A stretch of 64,000 nucleotides of DNA from Scybalenecus merdavium (GTDB lineage: Bacteria > Bacillota > Clostridia > Oscillospirales > Acutalibacteraceae), in NCBI GenBank assembly GCA_018714405.1, contig DVNM01000002.1:1-64000 (forward strand), in the 5' to 3' direction. Positions 57,127 through 64,000 of the stretch are shown here, one piece after another. Each line of letters begins with the position of its first letter. Positions within the stretch are counted from its first letter, which is position 1. The translations under genes and the position numbers were made by a program. A model generated the notes under the pieces. That model saw nothing but the letters and a program-made list of their open reading frames with translations. It was not told the DNA's origin and ran no database searches.

Positions 57127-59316
57127 ATGTCAACAAGAATTGCACTTGCGGGCAACCCGAACTGCGGCAAAACCACCATGTTTAACGCAATGACGGGCGC
57201 AAATCAGTACGTCGGCAACTGGCCCGGCGTTACCGTTGAGAAAAAGGAAGGCAAGCTGCGCGGCAAACATAAAAAAGAGGATGTTGTCGTAACGGACCTG
57301 CCCGGCATCTATTCGCTTTCGCCCTATACGCTGGAGGAAGTTGTCAGCCGTGATTATCTTTTAAAAGAAAACCCGGACGTGATCGTCGATCTGGTCGACG
57401 CCACCAACATTGAAAGAAACCTGTACTTAACTACGCAGCTTTTAGAAACGGGCATTCCGGTCGTGATCGCGCTGAACATGGCCGACCTGATCAAAAAGCG
57501 CGGCATTAAGATCGACACCAAGCGCCTTTCCATGCTGCTGGATTGTCCGGTGATCGAAACATCGGCGCTTAAGTCTCAGGGACTGGATGCACTGATGGAT
57601 GAAGCGCTGGCAGTCTGTGCGCAGAAAGATGCGCCGCTGCCGCACGAGATCTTTTCCGATACGCTGGAGAATGCCATCCGTCAGCTCAAAGTGCTTCTGC
57701 CGGACAGTATCCCGGCGCATGAAAAACGCTGGTACGCCATTAAAGTGCTGGAAAATGACAGCAAAGTCATGGAAAATCCGGCGTTGTCCGCTGAGCTGAA
57801 GGCAAAGGCCGAAAGCCTGCGCAAGGCGCTGGAAACGGATGCTGACAGCGACATGGAAAGCATAGTGACCGACGAACGTTACGGCTTTATTCAAAAGCTG
57901 GTGAAAACGACGGTCAAAAAGCCCAACACCAAAATGACGGTTTCCGACAAAATCGACCGCATCGTCACGAACCGATTCCTCGGTCTTCCGATCTTCGCGC
58001 TTGTCATGATCGCTGTTTATTATGTTTCCGTCACCACAGTTGGTACCTGGGTAACGGACTGGACGAACGATGTCTTTGTTGTTGCCATTCAGGATTTTGT
58101 TTCGGGTATTCTTGCAAATATTGGTGTTGGCGATATTGTGACCGGCCTTGTGGTTGACGGTGTGATCGGCGGTATCGGCGCTGTGCTCGGCTTTGTACCG
58201 CAGATGGCCATTTTGTTCCTCTTTCTTTCGCTTTTGGAAGACTGCGGCTATATGGTGCGCATTGCGTTTGTTATGGACCGTATTTTCCGCCACTTCGGCC
58301 TTTCGGGCAAAAGCTTTATCCCGCTTTTGATTTCCTCGGGCTGCGGCATTCCCGGCATTATGGCCTCTAAAACGATCGAGCAGGACAATGATCGCCGTTT
58401 AACGATCATGACCGCCACCTTTATTCCATGCGGTGCAAAGCTGCCTGTTATTGCCCTGATGGGCGGTGTGGTCACCGGTTATGCGACCGGCAGCTATGTA
58501 GCCGGCGGCCTGATGGCGCCTGCTATGTACTTTATGGGCATTGCTGCTGTTTTGATCTCCGCAATTATTCTGAAAAAAACAAAACCGTTTTCCGGCAAAC
58601 CGGCGCCGTTTGTTATGGAACTGCCGCAGTACCACATTCCGCAGCCGAAGACCGTGCTGCTGCATGTTTGGGAACGTCTTAAGGGCTTTATCATCAAAGC
58701 CGGTACGATCCTGTTTGTCGCCTGCGTGGTAATTTGGTTCCTTGGTGCCTACGGTGTTGAAAACGGCAGCTTTGGCCTGGTGGATGACGCCGGCAACAGC
58801 CTGCTTGCCATCATCGGCAGCTTTATTGCGCCGGTTTTTGCGCCGCTTGGTTTTGGACAGTGGCAGCCGGTGGCCGCTTCGCTTTCCGGTTTCTCCGCAA
58901 AGGAAATGATCGTGTCCAGCATGGGTGTGCTGGCCGGTTTGGCGGAAGAAGTGTCCGAAGACCCGGTCACCGTCGCACAGGCTGTGGCCGCCTGGTTCCC
59001 GAGCTCGCTCGCAGCCATATCATTTTTGATCTTCAACTTGCTGGATTCTCCGTGTCTGGCTGCGATTGCCACCATGGCACAGCAGATGCAGTCTAAAAAA
59101 TGGTTCTGGTTTGCGATCCTTTACCAAAATCTGTTCGCCTATGTGGTCTGTCTGTGCATTTACCAGATCGGCACGTTGATCACCGGCGGCGCATTCACCG
59201 TTTGGTCGGCTGTCGCGATCGTGCTGCTCGCCGTTATGCTCTTCCTGCTTTTCAGGCCGGATCCGTATAAAAACAAAAAGGTTTACGCCAAGCGTTCTGT
59301 TCAGGCTGCGCAGTAA
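57127..59316 (+). CDS. feoB: Ferrous iron transport protein FeoB
   Basis: A 729-residue ferrous iron transporter. The N-terminal G-protein domain shows G1 GNPNCGKTT (8-16), the T of the switch (GVTVEK), G3 DLPGIYSL, and NMADL as G4; a GDI-like helical linker follows. From about residue 285 the membrane part has two Gate motifs (FIPLLISSGCGIPGIMA and FIPCGAKLPVIAL) with their conserved cysteines. A basic tail ends the protein. It moves Fe2+ inward and is the core of the operon. Starts after AAGGAGGATAAC. Confidence 0.97.
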   Translation: MSTRIALAGNPNCGKTTMFNAMTGANQYVGNWPGVTVEKKEGKLRGKHKKEDVVVTDLPGIYSLSPYTLEEVVSRDYLLKENPDVIVDLVDATNIERNLYLTTQLLETGIPVVIALNMADLIKKRGIKIDTKRLSMLLDCPVIETSALKSQGLDALMDEALAVCAQKDAPLPHEIFSDTLENAIRQLKVLLPDSIPAHEKRWYAIKVLENDSKVMENPALSAELKAKAESLRKALETDADSDMESIVTDERYGFIQKLVKTTVKKPNTKMTVSDKIDRIVTNRFLGLPIFALVMIAVYYVSVTTVGTWVTDWTNDVFVVAIQDFVSGILANIGVGDIVTGLVVDGVIGGIGAVLGFVPQMAILFLFLSLLEDCGYMVRIAFVMDRIFRHFGLSGKSFIPLLISSGCGIPGIMASKTIEQDNDRRLTIMTATFIPCGAKLPVIALMGGVVTGYATGSYVAGGLMAPAMYFMGIAAVLISAIILKKTKPFSGKPAPFVMELPQYHIPQPKTVLLHVWERLKGFIIKAGTILFVACVVIWFLGAYGVENGSFGLVDDAGNSLLAIIGSFIAPVFAPLGFGQWQPVAASLSGFSAKEMIVSSMGVLAGLAEEVSEDPVTVAQAVAAWFPSSLAAISFLIFNLLDSPCLAAIATMAQQMQSKKWFWFAILYQNLFAYVVCLCIYQIGTLITGGAFTVWSAVAIVLLAVMLFLLFRPDPYKNKKVYAKRSVQAAQ

Positions 59317-59351
59317 AGCCGCAGCCGGACGGTGCAGAAAGGAGACGCTTT

Positions 59352-59543
59352 ATGGTAGCCGATATTATTGTTGTTGCGCTGGTGCTTGCGTATTGTGTGT
59401 TCGTGCTGGTCAGACGTTTTAAGGCATCTAAGCAGACAAAAGAAAATCCTTGCGCCGGTTGCTGCGGCAGCTGCAGCGGGTGCAGCGCCTGCTGTTCAGC
59501 GGCGGCGCATGCGAAGCCTGAAAAGAGGGCAAACAATGGGTAA
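59352..59543 (+). CDS. FeoB-associated Cys-rich membrane protein
   Basis: 63 residues: one N-terminal helix (VADIIVVALVLAYCVFVLVRR) followed by a Cys-rich tail (CAGCCGSCSGCSACC). It matches the FeoB-associated Cys-rich membrane protein family (PF12669), possibly a small iron-handling or FeoC-like partner. Starts after GAAAGGAG, 35 bases after feoB; it overlaps the next start by eight bases. Confidence 0.85.
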   Translation: MVADIIVVALVLAYCVFVLVRRFKASKQTKENPCAGCCGSCSGCSACCSAAAHAKPEKRANNG

Positions 59544-59742
59544 CGCAACCGAGTCGCTGATTTATGTGCTGCTGTTTTTTGTCGGTGCATACCTTGTGGT
59601 CGTTTTGGCCATGGAGGGTGTAAAACGCATCAAGACGTTTGCCGCAAAGCGCAAAGGCCGGCGTGCAGACAAATATATACCGGCACAGGGGCAGCCGGAA
59701 AACAAAGCAGATCTTCCGTCTGACGATGAGGGTACACGCTGA
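59536..59742 (+). CDS. Small single-helix membrane protein in the feo operon
   Basis: 68 residues: one helix (SLIYVLLFFVGAYLVVVLAMEGV) then a basic, later acidic cytoplasmic tail without cysteines. No family recognised. The ATG at 59536 lies inside the end of the previous gene, behind AAAAGAGGG, implying coupling. It is flanked on both sides by Cys-rich Feo partners, so a role in the same complex is plausible. Confidence 0.6.
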   Translation: MGNATESLIYVLLFFVGAYLVVVLAMEGVKRIKTFAAKRKGRRADKYIPAQGQPENKADLPSDDEGTR

Positions 59743-59761
59743 AAGAAACGGAGGGGTCATA

Positions 59762-59926
59762 ATGAATCCAGCTGATATTATTGTGGTCATTATCGTTGCC
59801 GTTTTGCTGGGGTTTGCCGTTTGGGGTTCTGTAAGGCACTTCAAAGGCAAAGGCGCCTGTTGCGGCGGCGGTGCAGACAAGGGTGACAGCGCGTGCTGTG
59901 AACACTGTAAACAAAAGAAAGATTGA
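59762..59926 (+). CDS. Second FeoB-associated Cys-rich membrane protein
   Basis: 54 residues: helix NPADIIVVIIVAVLLGFAVWGSV, basic stretch, then CCGGGADKGDSACCEHC, again the PF12669 plan. Starts after GAAACGGAGG and ends six bases before the regulator. It differs in sequence from the copy at 59352. Confidence 0.82.
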   Translation: MNPADIIVVIIVAVLLGFAVWGSVRHFKGKGACCGGGADKGDSACCEHCKQKKD

Positions 59927-59931
59927 GGCGA

Positions 59932-60288
59932 ATGGAACTTTCAACACAGCAGATCAAGTATCTTTTTGCCATTATCGCCGTATCGAAAAACGGCGAGGCA
60001 AAAAGTGTGGACATTGCACAAAACCTGGGCGTAAAAAAATCAAGCGTCAGCAGCATGCTGTCATCGCTTGAAAAGAAAGGCCTGATCACAAAAGCCTACT
60101 ACTCTAAAGTCCGGCTGACCGATTTCGGCTTGCGCATTGCGAATGAAAAGTATAAAAAGTTTCATAACCTGACAGTGCATTTCTGCAATACGCTTTCTTT
60201 GTCAGAGGCAGATGCCAAGCGTCTCGCTTACCTTGTGATCGGCAATGCAGACGACATTGATTTTACATTTACCAGGTCAGCTGTTTGA
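59932..60288 (+). CDS. Short DtxR/MntR-like winged-helix regulator
   Basis: 118 residues. The winged helix (IKYLFAIIAVSKNGEAKSVDIAQNLGV then KKSSVSSMLSSLEKKGLITKAYYSKVRLTDFG) and the following RIANEKYKKFHNLTVHFCNTL resemble DtxR/MntR repressors. The dimerisation part is cut short, and positions that hold Cys/Glu/His ligands in DtxR (the A-C-x-x-E-H block) read DAKRLAYLV. There is no SH3-like third domain. It ends the feo operon, six bases after the last Cys-rich gene, and is the obvious candidate to bind the palindromes upstream of feoA. Confidence 0.75.
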   Translation: MELSTQQIKYLFAIIAVSKNGEAKSVDIAQNLGVKKSSVSSMLSSLEKKGLITKAYYSKVRLTDFGLRIANEKYKKFHNLTVHFCNTLSLSEADAKRLAYLVIGNADDIDFTFTRSAV

Positions 60289-60299
60289 CCTGCAGCGAA

Positions 60300-60338
60300 A
60301 AGGACACGGGTGCCGGCGCATCCGTGTTCTTTTTTTAT
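60300..60338 (+). terminator. Terminator of the feo operon
   Basis: ACACGG / CCGTGT outer stem with further G-C pairs inside, then T8. Confidence 0.8.
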
Positions 60339-60385
60339 AAAAAGTGTGTGCGGTGGACACTTTCCTAAAAAGTGATAAATTTCTG

Positions 60386-60413
60386 TTTACAAATTTGTAT
60401 TATTTGTTATAAT
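60386..60413 (+). promoter_or_regulatory. Promoter of the CorC-like gene
   Basis: TTTACA (60386-60391), 16 bases, perfect TATAAT (60408-60413). Confidence 0.75.
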
Positions 60414-60447
60414 ATACTCATATTCTATAATTTTAGGAGGTAATGTT

Positions 60448-61782
60448 TTGGACATCCCAATAGGGTGGCAACTATTTTTACAGGTGGTGCTTATTTTCAT
60501 CAACGCTGTTTTTGCAAGTGCGGAGATCGCCATCGTCTCCATGAATGACGTCAAGCTTGAAAAAATGGCAGAGCAGGGCAATAAGCGCGCCAAAAAACTT
60601 TACAAACTAACTTCCAAGCCGGCCGGCTTTCTGGCGACCATTCAGGTCGCGATCACGCTGTCGGGCTTTCTTGGAAGTGCATTTGCCGCCGACAATTTTT
60701 CAGACATCATCGTAGAGTGGCTGCTGGACCTGGGCGTAAAATCGGTCAGCGCTTCCACGCTGAACACGATCTCGGTCGTTGTGATCACCATCATCTTGTC
60801 GTACCTGACACTGGTCTTCGGCGAGTTGGTGCCCAAGCGCATCGCAATGCGTAAAACCGAGCAGCTGGCACTTGGTGTCAGCGGTCTCATCAGCTTTTGT
60901 TCCAAGATTTTTGCACCGCTCGTGTGGCTGCTGACCACATCCACAAACCTGGTGCTGCGCATTCTGCGCATCGACCCGAATGCGGACGAGGAAGAGGTCA
61001 GTGAGGAAGAGATCCGCATGATGGTCGACGTTGGCTCCGAAAAGGGCGTGATCGACAAGTCTGAAAAAGAAATGATTCAAAACGTTTTTGAATTTGACGA
61101 TAAAGAGTGCGGCGAGTTTTCGACCCACCGCAAAGAGATCGTCGGGCTCGACATTGACGACCCGCTTGAGGTATGGGACCAGATGATCACATCGAATTCC
61201 CACAGCCTTTTCCCGGTCTATAAGGACACGGTCGACAACATTTTGTTCGTACTCAATTCAAAAATCTATTTCCGCCTGAAAAATAAAACCAAGGATCTGG
61301 TGCGCCGCGAGGCATTTTCCCAGCCGCTTTATGTGCCTGAAAGCATGGGCATCGACATGCTGTTTTCACAGATGCAGAAAACGCACAACCACTTTGCCGT
61401 GGTGCTGGATGAATACGGCGGCACCGTCGGCATCATTACGATGAACGACCTGCTGGAGCAGATCGTCGGCGATCTGGAAAACGACGATGTAGAAGAGGAG
61501 CCGGAGATCGTGCAGCTTTCAGACGACTCCTGGCAGATGCAGGGGCTTGTGTCGCTTGACGATGTGGAACGCACCTTGAAAGTCAAGCTGCCGGTCGATG
61601 AGTACGAGACGCTCAGCGGTTACATTTTCGGCCTGTACTGCGACATCCCGAAGGACGGCGCGAAGTTTTCCATTGAAACAGATGATTTAAAGATCGACGT
61701 GACCGACGTGCAGCTGCACACGGTGAAAAGCTGTATTGTCACGCTGAAAAAGCATAAAAATCCTGAAAACGAAGAAGGTTGA
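60448..61782 (+). CDS. CNNM/CorC/HlyC-type membrane protein with CBS domains
   Basis: A 444-residue protein: a DUF21/CNNM membrane domain with three to four helices (to about 150, including LVFGELVPKRIAMRK), a CBS pair (about 205-340, with HFAVVLDEYGGTVGIITMNDLLEQIVGDL) and a C-terminal CorC_HlyC domain (DSWQMQGLVSLDDVERTLKV). Relatives export Mg2+ or Co2+. The start is a TTG seven bases after TAGGAGG; the nearby ATG is out of frame. It is followed by araB almost without a gap, an unusual partner. Confidence 0.92.
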   Translation: MDIPIGWQLFLQVVLIFINAVFASAEIAIVSMNDVKLEKMAEQGNKRAKKLYKLTSKPAGFLATIQVAITLSGFLGSAFAADNFSDIIVEWLLDLGVKSVSASTLNTISVVVITIILSYLTLVFGELVPKRIAMRKTEQLALGVSGLISFCSKIFAPLVWLLTTSTNLVLRILRIDPNADEEEVSEEEIRMMVDVGSEKGVIDKSEKEMIQNVFEFDDKECGEFSTHRKEIVGLDIDDPLEVWDQMITSNSHSLFPVYKDTVDNILFVLNSKIYFRLKNKTKDLVRREAFSQPLYVPESMGIDMLFSQMQKTHNHFAVVLDEYGGTVGIITMNDLLEQIVGDLENDDVEEEPEIVQLSDDSWQMQGLVSLDDVERTLKVKLPVDEYETLSGYIFGLYCDIPKDGAKFSIETDDLKIDVTDVQLHTVKSCIVTLKKHKNPENEEG

Positions 61783-61784
61783 TT

Positions 61785-63443
61785 ATGGCTAAGTACACGA
61801 TCGGCGTAGATTTCGGCACGCTTTCCGGGCGTGCCGTACTTGTAAACGCCAAAACCGGCGAGGAACTTTGCGCAGCGGTATATGAATACCCGCATGCGGT
61901 TATGGACCGTAGCCTGCCCAGCGGCAAAAAGCTTGGCCATGACTGGGCGCTGCAGGACCCGAACGACTATGTAGAGGTGCTTTATCATACGATTCCGCAG
62001 GTGCTTCGCGACAGCGGCGTTTCGGCAGAAGATGTGATCGGCATCGGCACGGATTTTACGGCCTGCACGCTGGTCGCCTGCAAAAGCGACGGCACGCCGC
62101 TTTGTAATGTGCCTGGTTTTGCGGACGAGCCGCACGCCTATGTAAAACTCTGGAAGCACCATGCCGCCCAGAGCTACGCGAACCGTTTAAATGCGATTGC
62201 GGCAGAGCGCCGCGAACCGTGGCTGGCCAACTACGGCGGCAAGATCTCGTCTGAGTGGGCCGTTCCGAAGATTTGGCAGGTGCTTGATGAAGCGCCGGCG
62301 GTCTATGCCGCAACCGACCGTTACATAGAAGCGGCCGACTGGATCATCTGGCAGCTTTGCGGGCACGAAACACGCAATTCCTGTACGGCAGGGTATAAAG
62401 AGATCTGGAACAAAAAGGCCGGCTATCCGTCCAAAGCCTTTTTTAAAGCGCTGGATGCGCGTTTGGAAAATGTGGTAGAAGAAAAGCTCTCCACCAACAT
62501 CACGCCGCTCGGTCAGCGCGCCGGCGGTCTGACGGAGGAGATGGCGGCACGCCTCGGGCTGAAGGCTGACACTGCGGTTGCCATCGGCAATGTGGATGCG
62601 CATGTCTGTGTGCCGTCTGTCGGCATTGATGCGCCCGGCAAAATGCTGGCTATTATGGGCACCTCTACCTGCCATATGCTGATGGGGACGGAGGAACGTC
62701 AGGTGCCCGGTATGTGCGGCGTTGTGGAAGACGGCATTCTGCCCGGCTTTTTTGGCTACGAGGCCGGTCAGTCCTGTGTCGGCGACCATTTTTCTTGGTT
62801 TATTGAAAACTGTCTGCCGGCGTCGTACCGCGATATGGCGGAAAAAGAACAAAAAAACATCCATGCGTTTCTGCGCAGCCGCGCAGAAAAACTGCGCCCG
62901 GGCGAAAGCGGCCTGCTGGCGCTCGATTGGTGGAACGGCAACCGCAGCGTGCTTGTGGATGTGGACTTAACGGGCATGATGCTCGGCATGACGCTGCAGA
63001 CCAGACCGGAAGAGATCTATCGTGCATTGATCGAGGCGACGGCCTACGGCACGCGCATGATCATTGAAACCTTCCGCGAAAACGGGGTAGATGTCAATGA
63101 ATTCTATGCCTCGGGCGGTATTTCGCAAAAAGACCCCATGACGATGCAGATCTATGCCGATGTTATTAAAATGCCGGTCAAGATCGCCGGCTCAGCGCAG
63201 GGCCCCGCTTTTGGCTCCGCTATTTTTGCGTCGGTTGCGGCCGGAAGCGCCGCCGGCGGCTATGACAGCATTTTTGAGGCGGCACGCGCCATGGGCAAGG
63301 TGAAAGACACTGTCTATTACCCGGTAGAAGAAAATAGCCGCATCTATGACCGTCTGTTTGCCGAGTATAAAACATTGCACGATTATTTTGGCCGCGGCCA
63401 GAATGACGTGATGAAACGTTTAAAGGAGTTGAAGCAGCAGTGA
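61785..63443 (+). CDS. araB: L-ribulokinase AraB
   Basis: A 552-residue FGGY kinase converting L-ribulose to L-ribulose 5-phosphate. YTIGVDFGTLSGRAVLVNAKTGEEL is the classic AraB start; VIGIGTDFTACTLVACKSDGTPLC, SEWAVPKIWQVLDEAP and LIEATAYGTRMIIETF...YASGGISQKDPMTMQIYADV complete it. The ATG at 61785 lies two bases after the preceding stop, behind GAAGAAGG. araA follows with an overlapping GTGA. Confidence 0.96.
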   Translation: MAKYTIGVDFGTLSGRAVLVNAKTGEELCAAVYEYPHAVMDRSLPSGKKLGHDWALQDPNDYVEVLYHTIPQVLRDSGVSAEDVIGIGTDFTACTLVACKSDGTPLCNVPGFADEPHAYVKLWKHHAAQSYANRLNAIAAERREPWLANYGGKISSEWAVPKIWQVLDEAPAVYAATDRYIEAADWIIWQLCGHETRNSCTAGYKEIWNKKAGYPSKAFFKALDARLENVVEEKLSTNITPLGQRAGGLTEEMAARLGLKADTAVAIGNVDAHVCVPSVGIDAPGKMLAIMGTSTCHMLMGTEERQVPGMCGVVEDGILPGFFGYEAGQSCVGDHFSWFIENCLPASYRDMAEKEQKNIHAFLRSRAEKLRPGESGLLALDWWNGNRSVLVDVDLTGMMLGMTLQTRPEEIYRALIEATAYGTRMIIETFRENGVDVNEFYASGGISQKDPMTMQIYADVIKMPVKIAGSAQGPAFGSAIFASVAAGSAAGGYDSIFEAARAMGKVKDTVYYPVEENSRIYDRLFAEYKTLHDYFGRGQNDVMKRLKELKQQ

Positions 63444-64000
63444 GCATGCAGGATTATTCATTTTGGCTTCTGGTCGGCACCCAGTACCTTTACGGGGAAG
63501 ATACGTTTGTGGACATCAATGCCCACGCGCAGGCCATTGCCTCTGCCCTGACAAGCAGCAAGCATGTGCCGTGTAAAGTGGTGGCAAAGCCCTGCCTGAA
63601 AAACGCGGCTGAGATCACAGATGTTATCACCCAGGCAAATGCAGACCCGGCTTGTGCCGGCGTGATCACCTGGATGCACACGTTTTCGCCGTCTAAAATG
63701 TGGATACGCGGCTTGAGTATTCTCTCGAAACCATATTTGCACATCAATACGCAGTTTAACCGCGACATTCCGTGGGATTCAATCGACATGGACTTCATGA
63801 ACCTGAACCAGTCTGCCCACGGCGACCGTGAACACGGCTATATTGCCGCGCGCATGCGCCTGCCGCGCAAAGTTGTGGCCGGCCATTGGGAGGACGAGCT
63901 ATTTCAGCAGAAAGTCGGCCGCTGGATGCGCAGCGCCGTCGGCGCCATCGAAAGCCGTAAACTGCGTGTGCTGCGTATTTCCGACAATATGCGCAACGTT
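63440..64000 (+). CDS. araA: L-arabinose isomerase AraA, 3' end cut by window
   Basis: The frame is open from 63440 to the window end (187 residues seen of roughly 490-500). It converts L-arabinose to L-ribulose, the step before AraB. Clear family blocks are YSFWLLVGTQYLYGE at the start, GVITWMHTFSPSKMWIRGL, LHINTQFNRDIPWD and MDFMNLNQSAHGDREHGYI. The catalytic Glu and metal ligands lie beyond the window. The GTG at 63440 overlaps the araB stop and is 12 bases after AAAGGAG; an ATG at 63446 is the alternative. Confidence 0.95.
   Translation, partial: MSMQDYSFWLLVGTQYLYGEDTFVDINAHAQAIASALTSSKHVPCKVVAKPCLKNAAEITDVITQANADPACAGVITWMHTFSPSKMWIRGLSILSKPYLHINTQFNRDIPWDSIDMDFMNLNQSAHGDREHGYIAARMRLPRKVVAGHWEDELFQQKVGRWMRSAVGAIESRKLRVLRISDNMRNV

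Noticed and set aside
1..64000. CRISPR array, prophage, insertion sequence, integrase, rRNA, classical riboswitch
   Set aside because: No spaced direct repeats, transposase or integrase frames, phage structural genes, rRNA or recognisable riboswitch cores were seen while reading both strands; weak or diverged examples could be missed without a covariance-model search.

Overview
The window reads as one 64 kb piece of chromosome from a low-to-mid GC Gram-positive anaerobe, most likely a gut Clostridia member (Oscillospiraceae/Ruminococcaceae type). Supporting signs are: AdhE and iron-dependent alcohol dehydrogenases (fermentation); lipobox lipoproteins with no outer-membrane or SusC/D proteins; BspA-type LRR and zinc-ribbon membrane proteins; strong TTGACA/TATAAT promoters with GGAGG ribosome binding sites; and several TTG/GTG starts. 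I assign no species.

Layout. 1-4.7 kb: end of an unknown gene, then pit phosphate transporter + DUF47 partner, sirtuin, AGE-family sugar epimerase. 4.9-7.5 kb: adhE with a possible Rex site. 7.6-12.9 kb: accessory island of an XRE repressor, two identical operators, zinc-ribbon membrane proteins and two strikingly AT-rich lipoproteins. 12.9-24.4 kb: Xaa-Pro peptidase, GH51 arabinofuranosidase, a degenerate PTS EIIC-EIIB look-alike, a GPH sugar symporter, hypothetical membrane proteins, an old-yellow-enzyme type reductase and a MATE pump. 24.5-24.9 kb: tRNA-Ile2 and tRNA-Trp plus a second copy of the tRNA-Trp 3' end. 25.1-26.2 kb: fucO.

26.5-54.8 kb is the main accessory region, a carbohydrate-utilisation locus. 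A GH3 enzyme and a LacI regulator share face-to-face promoters around one perfect palindrome. Twelve tightly packed genes follow in one direction (29.8-52.0 kb): an unassigned glycosidase-like protein, GH35, a GPH symporter, an LRR lipoprotein, GH39, GH2, a second unassigned TIM-barrel glycosidase-like protein, a GH109-like NAD enzyme, GH95, a beta-helix lipoprotein, xylA and xylB. A membrane-anchored GH29 fucosidase lies beyond on the other strand. Apart from GH29 and the two lipoproteins the enzymes lack signal peptides, so the plan appears to be: trim or capture outside, import intact oligosaccharides by the symporter, then strip fucose/L-galactose, galactose and xylose in the cytoplasm. 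Xylose would enter the pentose phosphate pathway through XylA/XylB. Lactaldehyde from fucose could be reduced by FucO, and arabinose enters through AraB/AraA at the right end. The substrate is inferred to be a xylose-, galactose- and fucose- (or L-galactose-) decorated plant hemicellulose.

55.6-60.3 kb: an iron module with an EFR1-type flavodoxin/ferredoxin protein divergent from feoA-feoA-feoB, three small membrane proteins and a short DtxR-like regulator, preceded by a DtxR-box-like palindrome. 60.4-64 kb: a CorC/HlyC-type CBS protein, araB and the start of araA, cut by the window end.

No CRISPR array, transposase, integrase, prophage or rRNA was seen. The best candidates for something undescribed are the XRE-controlled AT-rich lipoprotein island, the PTS-derived protein that has lost its catalytic motifs, and the two glycosidase-like proteins of unassigned family inside the sugar operon.
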